Source: Trichobilharzia regenti
Lineage: Eukaryota; Platyhelminthes; Trematoda; Strigeidida; Schistosomatidae
Assembly: GCA_944472135.2 (NCBI GenBank)
Contig: OX235263.1
Span: 1,347,517 to 1,411,516, forward strand
Direction of reading: 5' to 3'
Length of the DNA stretch: 64,000 bases
Shown here in pieces: positions 9,748-21,297 of the stretch; within the stretch, counting starts at the first letter, position 1, and each line of letters begins with the position of its first letter. A program made the position numbers and the translations under genes. The notes under the pieces were generated by a model that saw only the letters and a program-made list of their open reading frames with translations, searched no databases and was not told where the DNA came from.

Positions 9748-10675
9748 ATTATTATTATTGTTATTATTTCCGTTAGTTCCCGGAGAGACACAGGGCTTTA
9801 GCTGCACGTCTCAATAGCGTTCAGTCCACTACAAACGTTTTCACCTGGTTCCAGGTCTGCCATACGCTTTCATCTCCTCTTTACATCACCACCTCTAAGC
9901 CACTCTTGGAGGGCCAAGTCGCCGCTTACCGTTTAAAGTCCACTCAAACGGTGGCCTGGTGTGTGATATCACTTGGTAACTTGTTTTCTCAGAGTATTGC
10001 TAGCCAGTTCATCTCCATTTTTTCCTGGATATTTGTTGCAGAGTCGGTTCCTGCTGGGCTGACTCGCTCATTGCCAGAGATCCCTCCTTGTTGCTGATCG
10101 TTTCTGGCCGGCCATCTGATGTTAAACGAAGTAATGAGCGAAGACAGCTGTTGATGGATGTGTTTAGTTTGTTCGAAATTCCCTTCGTGACACACCAAGT
10201 CTCTGATTCGTATATTAAGTAGCACTGACTTCACACTGAAGTTGAAAGTCTAGATCTTATTTTTTATTCTGGTTGCTTTTAACTTCCAAATATACTTGAG
10301 AGTAATGAAAGCTTCGCTAGCTTTCCCTATCCTTGCTTCCATGATATCCTTGTAATTTCCCTCCACCTGTAGTTGAAACGATGCTTCCCAGATAGGTTGT
10401 CGGGTAGGTAAAGCAAGTTGCTTCTTTCAAATGTCTTCCATTCATCCTACGTGATTTTTGTCTGTTGTTGTTGCTGATGCTGTCTCAGTTGGCCAGGAAT
10501 CTTCATCACCGTGTCTGTTTTCTCTATGTTCACTTGAAGGTCTATCTTCTCTGGATGCTTCTTCTATAGTTAACTTGTTTGTTTTCACTTGCATATATTC
10601 CAGTTTGTGGAAAACCAAACATATATTTGTCATTGGTGAAGTCTAGATCTTCCAAGTTTTTTGTGCGTTTCAAAG
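9748..10675 (-). mobile_element. RTE-B-like 3' fragment, old
   Basis: Minus strand, with the 3' end at the left (ttagttcccggagagacac is the complement of the tail-proximal sequence). Going right it covers the C-terminal domain (KWR...), the SVLLYG region near 10200 and the glutamine-rich segment near 10460-10490, and ends near the FADD region around 10650. Many stops and small indels. No TSD was identified. Confidence 0.7.
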
Positions 10676-11380
10676 AAGATGCATAGAATCTGTATGTCTG
10701 ATTTTAGCAGGATAACATTTTCATAATGTAAGACATAATCAGAGTTTTCAATTTTCTTTTATTATTATGACTGTAAAGTACAAACAATCTAATCACACAC
10801 AATATTTGCAGTTATTTGGACTTTACAACTTACTTGGCAATTATTATCCGTTTTTGGTCAAGACTCTATGCCATTGCCCTGAAATTTGCATATTACACGT
10901 TTATTTGATTGATCCTTATTTATTTGTCTACATCACTTCTTATTTAATCTCTTATTTTAATGCTTCTCATTTTGGTTGTGTGTACAGTGATAATGTGTTG
11001 TTTCACGAACAGTGATTTTGCTTTTGAGTGAATGAAGTCGATTTCTGATGTTCGACTGTCCGAGGAAAGTATTGATGTATGTGATTCTTGTGCATGGAGT
11101 TTTGATCTCACCTTGTTGACAGTATTTTACTTCATTCTAAGCGATCATTTTGTACTTACAGTGGACTGTGTATGGCTAGCTGCCCAAAGGCAGTGTTGAG
11201 GTAACCTTAAGGTTTCTATTTTACTACTGCTTAATAGAGCCACGAAGATACATTGACGAGTAATCGTCTTTTTGCTCTCTTTGGAGCATTTTGTAACGCT
11301 GAGTGTCTCGGAAAGTCCCAGGCAGCCATACAGTAGGACACAGTTATCGGTGTCTTGCGTTTAGACCATAAACATTCGGT
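10676..11380. other. No feature recognised
   Basis: No motif or internal repeat is recognisable. Short frames here (for example 10767-11015 and 11231-11428) show no domain. Confidence 0.35.
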
Positions 11381-11384
11381 ACAA

Positions 11385-12200
11385 ATGTGTACGACACATT
11401 CACAAGAGAAGAGAAAACCGAGAACCATATCCCATATTTGAACGTCTCAGTCAAGCGAACAACCACAGGGGAATCAGAGATTAAAGTTTATAAAAAATCA
11501 ATTCACACAGATCAAATCCTGAATTACAGCAGCAACAATCCAATAACACACAAGAGGAATTGCATACAAACAATATTCAACAAGACAAGGACTCATTGCA
11601 GCACTCCCACCTTAGGGAAAATTGAAGAATTGTATCTCGTGGACATCTTCCAAAAGAATGGATAACCACGTAATTTCATCAGAAGATATATGCCCCCAAG
11701 ACAACCTATCAAATCAAGCTGTAATCAAAAATAAAAAAATAAAAAAAAATCCTCCAAGGAAAGCACAAACAAAGTTGCCTTACCATACAAAAGGGACATC
11801 TCAGAAATCAATGCAAGACGCTTCAAACCTTTAGGAATTGACTTCGTAGACAAACCAACAAAGTCACTCCACTCAATTTTATGTCAACCAAAAGACTCAA
11901 CAACGAAAAAAGATAAAACCAACATCATCTACAAAATAACCTGCAACAACTGCGAAAAACACTAACTAAATTGACCAAAGTGGACATCGCCTTCATCTTC
12001 GTATCGAAGATCAAAAGCTAGTCGTGAGAATACATGACATACAGTCCATCAATCATATCACCTCACTGCATACAGACAAACACGAACATCGATTCGGCTG
12101 GGAAAACCAACGATCATATATTAGACAGAGTTTGTGAAAACACACAAAAACAACCAATCACATTCGAAATCACCCATCATGAGAGATGACGTACAAAATA
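11385..12200 (+). mobile_element. Penelope-like element, type 1, RT C-terminus plus GIY-YIG region
   Basis: Plus-strand frame 11387-11665 reads IPYLNVSVKRTTTGESEIKV, THTDQILNY-like SIHTDQILNYSSNNPITHK, and GKIEELYLVDIFQKNG, the region after the PLE RT catalytic motif. After frameshifts, 11820-12000 encodes a KTNIIYKITCNNC segment, the start of the GIY-YIG nuclease, with stop codons inside. It is the plus-strand counterpart of 3834-4500 and 60412-60985. The catalytic RT motif itself is absent. Confidence 0.7.
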
Positions 12201-12784
12201 AACTCGTGGATAAATCTAAAAGCTTACTTTAAATTGAAGTATGCCCTGAAGATGTCGACTAGTAGTAGTAGCTTCGCAAATTAAGTATCCAGTTCAGAGA
12301 ATACAACCCTACCAAAAAGATATTGAAACCGATCAAGTCGCTCACTAGGGACTACTCACTGGATGAAGTTACGTGAAATTCTAGTAGGGAGTTATCATCA
12401 TCGATTCTCACCAGAATGGCTTTAAAGATACATACTTGCCTATCATACTGGATGACTTTCCCCATATAACTCGTGAATTAACAGAAGTTAGAATTGGTGG
12501 ACCACTGGATCCCAACCTAGTAGCTAAATTGTCTACAAGTTTGCCTGATAATCTAAAATTCCTGCAAAAAGCCTCAAACAAACAGGAAGCAACTGTTTAA
12601 CAGTCTATGGTTTTCAGCGGTTATCTAATTTCAAGTTGGTATGCGATAAAAATCCTTGAAGTCGATCAAATCTCAGCCTAACAAAACTTGAAAAAGGAAA
12701 TGTGTTTAGGATACTTCACATTCACTTACATTTGGTGGTTTGAATATATATTTATTTATTTCGTCGGCTGTAGAAATTGATAGG
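12201..12784. other. Mostly unassigned; includes a SINE-B head fragment at 12468-12525
   Basis: 12468-12525 resembles the SINE-B segment gtgaattggcagaagtt...ggaccattggatc. The rest has no recognisable motif. Confidence 0.4.
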
Positions 12785-12925
12785 TAGCTCAGTCACAAAG
12801 AAATCTTTCCTCAGTGATCTGACCAAGCGATTCTTCAGGATCTCAGCTGCGGCATCACCTTTAAATTCAACACTCATAAATAGCAGTTTCTTCAGCACCC
12901 TCTGGATTCTTTCAGGCTTCTCCGA
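12785..12925 (-). repeat. Inverted PLE type 2 fragment upstream of PLE at 12.9 kb
   Basis: The reverse complement matches 14396-14520 of the same element (gccgaagaaactgctattt, ttgaatttaaagg, cctgaagaatcgctt). The element therefore begins with an inverted copy of an internal segment. Inverted 5' additions are known in PLEs, and this one is a candidate example. Confidence 0.7.
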
Positions 12926-13123
12926 TTACTTCATATTTTTCTCGATGAATCTTGCCACGCCAGTGAAATACGTTTTCAACTACTCTAGTATATCATTGAC
13001 TCCTGTCCAATTGCAAACCTTGTCATTGGGTCCAAAATTCTGTGATATTTCAACAAATTCGAGTGATTTGGATATTAAAGTCCACTTTGAAACACTGGTC
13101 CAACAGACAGAGACCTTCCTCCA

Positions 13124-14386
13124 GTGTCCAAAAAATCATATGAACAGTTCAAGTCTACACTATTAAATAGCTGTCATCAGTACATCAACACGAAACCAAA
13201 TGTCAAAAGATTGATTTCAGCCGAGCACGGAAAGCAACTACGTGAGGTTCTAAAGAACAAAGACTTGGTTCTGACATGCCCCGACAAATGTACTGGCATT
13301 GTCCTGATGGATTTCCAAGAATACATTGACAAAATGTTATCAGTCATGTCAGATGAAAATTAATTTTCAAAAAAAAAGTAGCCAGAAAGACCAAACGGAA
13401 CAAATCAAAGGGAAGCTGACAAAAATGCTGATGAAGATGAAGAATGAATCGATTATCATCTCTGAGTTATTCGAGCAAATGCGACCCTCCAGTTTCGTAA
13501 TCCCCGCTTATATGGTCTACCAAAAGTGCACAAAGAGAACGTGCCACTACGTTCAGTCTTAAATATGACAAATTTCCCATATCATTCTGATGCTAAATGG
13601 CTCGCAGACATTCTCCTACCTATCAGAAATGACCTCTGCAAGCATAGTGTTTCTGATTCGTTTGAATTCATCGATTCAATTAGTCATGCTTATGTACGCG
13701 GGAAGAAAATGATATCCATGGGTGTTACTTCGCTTTTCATCAACGTTCCTCTCACTGAAACTATTTGCTTTATATGCAAATTCATTGAGGATAATAATGT
13801 AGACGCATGTATTTCGATCCACTACTTAAAGGAACTACTATTGAGGTGCACTTTAAATGTCTAATTCAAGTTGAACAACACGATTTATAGACAAAGAGAT
13901 GGAGTGGGAATGGGGTCACTATTGGGTCTTTTATTTGCAGACTGCTTCTTGGCTAGTTTGCAGAATAGTATTCTACGGCCTACTATCGACAGTTTCCATT
14001 TGCATCAAAGATACATGGATGATACTTTTATCGTATGTGGAGACAATACCGACATCGAATTGATAACTAAGGAGTTCAACAGCTGCCATCATGCAATCAA
14101 GTTCACGTCAGGACCAGAGATTAACTCAGAATTCACTTTTTGGGATGCTTCTTTAAAAAGAAGATCTGATGGTTCTCTTCAAAGATCGATCTACAGGAAA
14201 CCAACATGCAATGGTCAGTACACAAATTTCCATAGTTGGGTCCCTTTGAGAAGAAAGAGAAACCTGATTCATTCCTTATCCTCAAGAATAAAGAGGATAT
14301 GTTTGAGTGATACAGTCGACAGGGAACTGGGGCGACTCAGACAAGTTCTCATAGAGAAAGGATATCCTCCAAGAAATATGAAGTAA
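13124..14386 (+). pseudogene. PLE type 2 reverse transcriptase, frameshifted
   Basis: Three shifted frames (13124-13363, 13526-13864, 13871-14386) together cover the PLE RT. Visible motifs are VTSLFINVPL (motif A region, where the usual Asp is replaced by an Asn-containing context), RQRDGVGMGSLLG (motif B, normally MGSPLGP), YMDDTFIV (motif C, both catalytic Asp present), and the YRKPTCNGQY and RKRNLIHSL stretches that mark the RT thumb. A stop at 13862 and frameshifts rule out a full protein. Confidence 0.75.
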
Positions 14387-14529
14387 AGGGAAAAGCCTGA
14401 AAGAATCCAGACGGTGCCGAAGAAACTGCTATTTATGAGTGTTGAATTTAAAGGGGATACCGCAGCTGAGATCCTGAAGAATCGCTTATGCAGATCACTG
14501 AAGAAAGCCTTATTTATTCATTTGTTTTT

Positions 14530-15285
14530 ACGCTAAGAATTTTCATCAAACTACCAGATGCCATTTCATAGCCATTTATTGATTTTAATTTCAATTAGTT
14601 TTCAGCTTCATAAATCATTCAAATGCTCAGAGGTCTATTGAGTACCTGGAAAACTGCTAATTCTACTGAAACATTTATTTTCCCAGGTAGTTTTTGGTGT
14701 TTTAAAGTGATTGACATAGTTTTAGTTTAGCCATCTGACCAGAGAATCCATTAAAGTTTTGAAAACATCTTTTTTTGAGGAAAAAGCGACATTTTTTTGT
14801 GGCAACATATTGACATTTGAAAATTTTGCGCCATAGAAATAGTTACTATGGTGAAACAATACATGATGAACTGCTTTACATCATTGGAAAAAAGAGGCAA
14901 AGTTTTGATAAAATTATGAAATAAGTTGTATCCTGATGTCTGTTATCCTTCTCTTCAACCAGCTGTTAATAATAATAATTAGTTATCTCCCGAAGTGTAA
15001 ATGCTTACATGCCTTTACTACATTTCTGATGTTCTGACCGACGCATTCTTGCCATGTTGTCTGCTTACACAATTATCTCACTCAGTTTACTGAAATATGG
15101 AAGTCTGTCTAAGTGTTTCAAAGACTTGATGCGTTCGTCACAGAAGGAGATACTAACGGAATACTAAAGACTTTCATCAACAGCTGCCTGATCGCCTAGT
15201 CGATACAATAGATAAGATGACCGCCAGACAGGATAAGTAACAATCAGCTCGGACAACAAACTAACCAAGAATCTTTTGCTGCACA
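14530..15285. other. Insertion inside the PLE, with an RTE 3' fragment at 15100-15285
   Basis: 14530-15095 has no recognisable motif. 15100-15285 on the plus strand reads like the RTE C-terminal region (TFINSCL..., then QQTNQESFAAQ-like), so a small RTE piece lies here. PLE sequence resumes near 15290. Confidence 0.45.
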
Positions 15286-15979
15286 ATTATTGGCGAGCAA
15301 TAAGAAGCGCGATCATTGAATATCTGGTCGATAATGATCACCCAATGGTCTCTATAGCCTCCGCCTTTAAAGTCATCTACAAGGCAAAGAGTAATTTACT
15401 GAAATCCCTACATACTCGACTCATCTGTATTGCTGAAGCTTTGCCTATCGAAATAGAAAAGGCGAATCTCTGTGTACAGAAAAAGTTTGTTCAACCCTTC
15501 CAACTTTCATCGACTTAATCCCTCAATGCTGAAGTATGGTAATCCCCAATCATATTTTATCTCTACCAATTTTTCATTTGGTCTATTCAATTTGTATACT
15601 CTTCCTTATTAAGTCAATTGTTATTATTGCTATTCTCACTTTGAACTGTCCCCGGTATTATTTCACTTGTTCCACTTGTCATTCTAAATCAATTGTTTTT
15701 TACAACGATAAATTCTATGCTATTAAATTTCACACATTATTACGCAACGTTTTTATTTTAATCGATTTGTCTACTAATCCTATAATTGCACACCCTTTTT
15801 CAAGTTCTATCCATCCTATGAATTATTCTATATATGACATTAATTTGCTTTGCCACTTGACATTTAACTACGATTATAATCACAAACATTTTAGTTTTAA
15901 TTGCACTTCATATTATTATTAATATTTTATGGATTCACACCTAAGATTCAATTCCCTCACCGGATATAACATCTTATAA

Positions 15980-15982
<3 letters not shown>

Positions 15983-16029
<47 letters not shown>
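15983..16029. repeat. (AT)n tract in PLE 3' end
   Basis: An uninterrupted AT repeat. A similar tract sits at the equivalent place of the inverted PLE at 60119-60143, so it belongs to the PLE terminus rather than being a chance microsatellite. Confidence 0.85.
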
Positions 16030-16030
<1 letters not shown>

Positions 16031-16153
16031 GACTGTACAGCTTGATGATAAATTCGTTGTTGAAAAGAGTCTCTTCGCTGAATCACCACTTGTTTTGATT
16101 TTCTATGTTACAATTGGAATTTTCCATGAGTTAAAAAAATAGTGACGGATTGC

Positions 16154-16335
16154 CTATCCGCTATAGAAACAGCTGAGTGACATCACATGCCAGACATACC
16201 GTTGAGTAGAACCCGATGTAGGAAAGAGGAAACCGAATGATGACAAGGATCTTGCAACCCGCAGATAACAGAGAGAAATGCCGGCGTGTTGTTGAAGCCC
16301 TAGAAGCCACCCGAAAGGACTAATAAAAATAATAT
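16154..16335 (+). mobile_element. RTE 3' end, third subfamily (RTE-C)
   Basis: Read on the plus strand it has gtgacatcacatgccag, a gtggaacccga-like stretch, then NREKCRRVVEALEATRKD-stop in frame, equivalent to ENRSQWRCAAEALCSSRN-stop of RTE-B, followed by an AAT-rich tail at 16321. It is a diverged 3' fragment. Confidence 0.6.
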
Positions 16336-16430
16336 ATCTACGAAAAGTTTGTGCACTGAAGAATGAATCAATGTCATCAAACAACCATAGAAATATAATT
16401 TAAAAAAATAAATGAATGTAACTGTTTTGG
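16239..16430. repeat. Long direct repeat, left copy
   Basis: Aligns with 17588-17758 across its length with several mismatches and one larger gap. Shared landmarks are aataaaaataat, gtttgtgcactgaagaat, atcaatgtcat and agctgttttgga-like ends. The two copies bracket the RTE at 16431-17587. Confidence 0.75.
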
Positions 16431-17587
16431 AAGCTTCAATCGATAGGGGATTTGAAAACGACTTCGTTACCAAATGGGTGCCGCCGACAATTATACATCT
16501 CATCCAACAGTTGTACCACTATGCTGCATGTCAAGTAATCCGCAACAAGAAACACACGGAATCCTTCGAAAGAGTGAAGACGGAAGTAAGACAAAGCTGG
16601 CTGGCTGCCTACTATTGCCAATGATTTTCCTATTTGCAGTAGATTGGATAATGTAACAGACAGACATCGGGCAATGAGGAAACAGGCATACAATGGACCC
16701 TCACAAAAAAACTTAGAGGATATGGACTTCGGCGATGATATATGTCTGATTTCTCACAAACTGGAATATATGTAAGTGAAAACCAACAAGTTGGCAATAG
16801 AAAAAGCCTCCAGAGGAGACAGGCTTTTAGATGAACATAGAGAAAACAGATGTGGTGATGAGGATTCCTGGCCAATAGAGACAGCAATAGCAACAACAAC
16901 AACAACAGACAACAATCAGCCAGCATAAATGGAAGGAATCTGAAAGAAACAACCTCCTCTACCTATCGACCTAACTGGGAAGAACCCTTCAACTTCAGAC
17001 AGACGGAACTAACGAGGATCAGGAGAGAAAGGGAAGGTTTCATTATTCTCAAATCTGTGTGGAGATCAACAGCACTCAGTATTAAGAATAATATTCGGAT
17101 TTTCAACTCCAGTATGAAGTCATTGCTGCTAACTGTGCGGATCAGAGATTTGGCGTGTCATAAAGAGCACCTCAGACAAACTAAAGACATTCATTAACAG
17201 TTGTCTTCGCTCAATACTTCACTGAAGATCAGATGACCGGCCAGAAAAGATCACCAACAGGGATCTCTGGCAATGGGCGAACCAACCAGGAACGGATTGT
17301 GCAACAAATATGCAGGAGGAAATGGAGGTGGATTGCCTGCCCATACCTTGACAAAACATACCATCAAGTGACATCACACATCAGGCCACCGTTTGAGTGG
17401 AACCCGAACAGGAAGCGGCGAGTTGATCATCAGTGTCAGAGTTATGTGGATGAGGTGATGTGAAGAGGAGATGAAAGCATGTGGGCAGACGTGTAGCCAG
17501 GTCAAAACGTTCACAGGAAACCGAACGCAACGGAGATGTGTGGCTCAATCCTTATGTTCCTTTAACAACGGAAGGAAATAATAATGT
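16431..17587 (+). mobile_element. RTE-B-like copy, 5'-truncated, old
   Basis: Starts at the sequence equivalent to SVDREVIWK (16436-16470), runs through IHLIQQLYHYAACQVI (16490-16540), the FADD region near 16730 (reads GDDIC after a change), the glutamine-rich segment near 16890, and the C-terminal KWRW and FEWNPNRKRRV region near 17330-17420, and ends at the stop and AAT-rich tail near 17570. Many frameshifts. The long direct repeats on both sides may be a very long TSD. Confidence 0.75.
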
Positions 17588-17758
17588 GATGAGGAAATCT
17601 TGAAATCCACAGACAACAGGGAGAAACGCTGATGTGTTGTTAAAGCCCTGGGTGCCACCCAAAATGATTAATAAAAATAATTTATTTACGAATAGTTTGT
17701 GCACTGAAGAATAGATCAATGTCATTAATCATAAGTAAATGAGTGTAGCTGTTTTGGA
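17588..17758. repeat. Long direct repeat, right copy
   Basis: Partner of 16239-16430. It begins gatgaggaaatcttg and ends ctgttttggaat, and it includes a second copy of the RTE-C 3' end. Confidence 0.75.
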
Positions 17759-18534
17759 ATTAGTGTTGCAGCCATCGTCTCCTTCTACTCCTGCACTCCT
17801 CTCTTGAATCTTCTTGTTCTGAACATAATATCGATTAGAATTTTTGTAATTATCAAAAATTAATTCTAGTATTTACGAAAAAAGTGGATTTCTTCATTGA
17901 AATCATCTCTTTAGAGTGGAATAAACAAAATGAATTGCCTTCAGTGCCTAAGAGACCATTAAGCCCCCTTTTAATCTAAGTGTAAAGTGTATTAAAGTAT
18001 TAAAGTAATACATATCGTGAAAAATATATATTCAAGAGCTTCTTAAGGGAATCAAAATTTCTTCTGAGTGGTGAATTATGAACGAAACAACCATAGGCTT
18101 AATACATAATAACAAACATAATCAACTTGAATTTGTGAACATAATTATTATATTGTATAATGCTTTATGCTTGAATATTAACACCAGAAATAATTACTTC
18201 ATAGGGCGAATGATTTGAATTTGTCGCCAACGTTTTAAAACAACCTTGTTCAATATTTATTTCTTTTTTTTTTGAGTTGACGTGTCCAATATTAAAATCA
18301 TATTACCTGTATAAGCGGAAATTATAAATGCATTTATTACTTATAAACTATCAGTAGAATATCATATATCTACGACATTTTAACGACTCTTGGTTAATGT
18401 ATTTGTCATTACAAAAATTGGAATAGCCAAACATTTATTGAACTCTTTAACGTCACCTTGCAGTGTGTTAGAGAATGAATTCCACTTATAACGTAGTAGT
18501 TAATAATTATAGGGCAAATTATTTTATTATTTCA
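17759..18534. other. No feature recognised
   Basis: Very AT-rich. No frame, repeat or RNA motif that I can name. Confidence 0.35.
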
Positions 18535-19503
18535 GTTCATATAAACGTTATGTAGATGATACTCTCATTATTGGTAATAATAGTAAATCTACTGAAAACT
18601 TTATTACCTCATTTAATCATATTCATCCAAATATCCGTGTGTGACTTCCAAACTAGAATTGAATAAGAAACTCGGTTTCCTGGATATTGCTATGACCAGG
18701 AGAGATGATGGAACGATTAAGCAATCTATTTTTCGTAAACAAACATGGACTGGACAATATCTTCACTTCACCAGTTTTGTTCCTATCCAATGTGAACCTT
18801 CCCTAGTGGAATGTTTGTTCTCAAGGGCCCAAGAAATATGCACGAGTGATATATTGATGGATAAGCTTCGACATATACATTCTGTTTTATTAGCTAATGA
18901 TTATCTGGAAAACTTTATCACTTGTCACAGTACAGAAAGACCACATCTCGAAAAGACAGCTTCTGTACCAAAGAAAGCTATCTTTGTTAAACTACCATTC
19001 AAGGGGGACCAGATTATGCAGTTGACAGCTAGCTCAAAGACTTTGGTCGGCCGTCAAACGCACATTCTTCACCGCCAGATCTCTTTTTCTCACTTGCCGA
19101 ACATTTTCGATCCCTGTACCTACGATTAAAGGACAAAATTATAGGGACTCTACTTCAAACTGTATCTACAAGTTCAGCTGTAGCTTCAGTGACACCTATA
19201 TAGGTAAAACCAATAGAATGTTCCAATGTCGTCGAAAAGAACATGTTCCAAAGTGGTTATTAAAAAATATAGAAAATCCAAATGCAACTATTAATCTGAA
19301 TAGAAATCCGGCATCATCCATTGCAAAGCACTTATTAACGTCAGCTTACAAAATCAATATTAATGACTCCTTCACAATTATTTCATCACATAACTCTAAT
19401 TCAGGGCTATTGAAGGTGATGGAAGCACTTTGGGGATTAACCACATACAGCCTAAACTGTGTGTATAAAATGAAAATAGACTTTAATCTTCGCCTACCAT
19501 GAA
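18535..19503 (+). mobile_element. Penelope-like element fragment: RT motif C to GIY-YIG
   Basis: Starts at RYVDDTLIIG (18541-18570), the PLE catalytic motif. A frame at 18641-19129 covers LGFLDIAMTRRDDGTIKQSI, RKQTWTGQYLHFTSFVP and a LPFKGDQ segment that precedes the nuclease. The frame shifts, and 19135-19502 encodes NCIYKFSCSFSDTYIGKTNR, the GIY-YIG signature, then RRKEHVPKWL and SSIAKHLL. A stop follows at 19501. It is 5'-truncated, and the nuclease half is one of the better preserved in the window. Confidence 0.75.
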
Positions 19504-19748
19504 CTGACTACATGACATATTTAAATATGATTGGTTATTAGTATATACTTTTGTTTTTTATTTAACTGAGTAGTCGTCATGCATTTTACTTTGTCAGTGT
19601 TAATTATGTTAGTTGTAAAGCGGTTGTGAAGAAACTGCCAAATGACGATATCATTTGGCGAAATTTGTCTTCTAAATGGCTTATTCAAATTTATATAAAA
19701 TCGTTTTTTTACATTATCAAAATGCTTCCATCCTGTAGTTTATATAAG
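19504..19748. other. No coding feature; probably PLE 3' UTR
   Basis: AT-rich sequence directly after the PLE stop. No motif seen. Confidence 0.35.
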
Positions 19749-19757
19749 GGAAATGTT

Positions 19758-20096
19758 TAATTGGTGGATGGTGACTAGCAGTGGAATCCAGGGTGCGCAT
19801 TTCGTCCTATTTAGGACTCGTCAACTGGATGTACCTGCATTTCTCAGTGAGCGATGATGTTCCCACTGAGGCTCAAACCCAGTACCCATAGTTTCAAACG
19901 CTAAAGTGTTATCCACTAGACCACTTGGGCCACGAGAGGCACCTCTTGTGCACTGCTAGCACCATCCACCAATTGTATACTAACTAAATGCCCAGACATC
20001 GTCGAAGCATCTGCACAAGAAGCCGAAATGTCAACCTGAGACCGAGCACTTTGGTCCAATCAATCGACGGGAAACTCTCAAATTCAATAAAAAAAA
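19758..20096. mobile_element. SINE-A with inverted 5' part
   Basis: 19758-19950 is the tRNA-like and hammerhead part (S) on the minus strand, with B box complement at 19866-19880 and the A-box region near 19920. It is joined near 19960 to the end of S and the tail (T) on the plus strand (ccaccaattgta, then cccagacatcgtcgaagcat) to 20096. The sequence ggaaatgtt occurs at 19749-19757 and 20097-20105. This is the form expected from twin priming: inverted 5' part, normal 3' part, short TSD. Confidence 0.75.
19772..19836 (-). ncRNA. SINE-A hammerhead, mutated
   Basis: On the minus strand atccag, then ttgacga (core ctgacga with the first C changed to T), stem II gtccta...aggac, gaaa, and tgcgcaccctgg, where the cleavage triplet U is also lost. 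Two key positions are altered, so activity is unlikely. Confidence 0.75.
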
Positions 20097-20116
20097 GGAA
20101 ATGTTGTTTGTTTTTT

Positions 20117-21275
20117 AAGTTAATTACACATTTCCCGTTAACTGATTATGCTGGTTACGCCTTGAGGATGCATAACGATCAATATCGAGCTATTTTTGAT
20201 TGGTAAACACACATACTTCACCAGTTAACTTCACTAGATAACCAGCCAGTTCCATGCTCACAGGAAAGACTGGAGGATGCGTGTGGGACTATTGACTCTA
20301 TCTTCAGAAAATCAAACTAATCACTACAGAGAGTTCGAACCACAGTAGAAATATACAAACCGTTAGCTGGAGATTTCATGATCCAGTCCAGTCACTCAAA
20401 CGACAATCAACAGCACACTCAGAAGATAGCGATCATGATATTACAAATACTATGCGAAGGTCTTATCCAGTAGGAATCAATCTGATCCAATATAATGACA
20501 GCAAGATTCCACTCAAAAATGTAGGATAGTAACAGTTATTCAATGCTCATGTCGCCTTGTATACGTTCATATGGCTATACACACACTGCCTCCAATCACC
20601 AAATCACTGAAAGTACAGAAGTCCATGAAAAGGCTGTTGTTCTCACTCATTTAGCCAAAATCCTTCTGGTCAGTAATATGTTCTCTCGCTTTGTTGTTTT
20701 CTCTCAGTTTGCCTGTCATCAATGTCATACATCAGGATTTTGATATTGTCATTTGGGCTCTTGTCCATTACTGTTCATAGCTGTCTGTGGAAATCATCCT
20801 TCTTCTCATAATCTCCACTGTTTTGTGGGAGCGTAGCATTGGATAATTGATACATTTTGAGTTGAATCTTGCTGTCATTATATTGGATGAGATTGGTTCC
20901 TACTGGATAAGAGATTTGAATACTTTTGGTAATATCATGATGGCTACCGTCTCAGTGTGGTCGTGGCTGTCGTCTGGATGATTGAACTGAATCATTAACT
21001 CACCAGCTGACGGCTTGTACATTTCTACTGTGCTTTGAAGTTTCTGTGGTGATTAGTTTGAATTTCCGGGGATAGAGTCAATAGTTCCACAAGCATCCTC
21101 CAATATTTTCTGCGAGTTTGTAACTGGTTGGTGAACTAGTGAAGCTAACTGGTGAAGTAGGTGTGTTTACCAATCATAGTAGCTCACTAATGATCATCAT
21201 ACATCGTCTAGGCATCTGTACTAGGGGCTGGTAGGTCAACAAACATCGAGAATTTCAGTCCAGCATAATCAGTCA
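20117..21275. repeat. Large imperfect palindrome built from an RTE-like 5' region
   Basis: 20117-20560 on the plus strand aligns with the reverse complement of 20810-21275, with many substitutions and a few indels. The arms share gattggtaaacacac, cttcaccagtta, ggactattgactctatc-like and ccaatataatgacagcaagat. The middle and the right arm, read on the minus strand, encode RTE endonuclease pieces such as ARFNSK near 20860. The SINE-A tails at 19965-20096 and 21298-21410 lie just outside and are also inverted to each other. Confidence 0.75.
20561..21060 (-). pseudogene. RTE-like endonuclease remnant
   Basis: Minus-strand reading near 21000-20800 gives pieces equivalent to HPDD...HTE.VAIM and ISS.IMTARFNSK, and near 20760-20600 pieces equivalent to the GDMNAKL to FND.VIG region. 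Frameshifts and stops are frequent. The segment is more diverged from RTE-A and RTE-B than those are from each other. Confidence 0.6.
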
Positions 21276-21297
21276 CCGAGGAATGCATGATTTAATT

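Larger units (their letters stand above)
12926..16135 (+). mobile_element. Penelope-like element, type 2, longest copy in window
   Basis: In order: an N-terminal RT region (13000-13360, with QLREVLKNKDLVLTCPDKC, a KNKD...ADK-like motif), the RT core (13526-14386), an interruption at 14530-15285, the C-terminal tail frame 15276-15518 ending in CIAEALPIEIEKANLCVQKK, a 3' UTR, an (AT)n tract at 15983-16029, and a terminal segment up to about 16135 that recurs inverted at 60145-60300. The frame is broken several times. The middle of the GIY-YIG domain is lost in the interruption. Not active. Confidence 0.75.

Noticed and set aside
12777..13166. A 129-codon plus-strand gene
   Set aside because: The first part is an inverted PLE fragment and the last part is PLE RT sequence read into from the wrong context.
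15983..16029. AT tract as a replication origin or matrix attachment site
   Set aside because: It is part of a PLE terminus and a similar tract occurs at the same place in another copy. Nothing else supports an origin.
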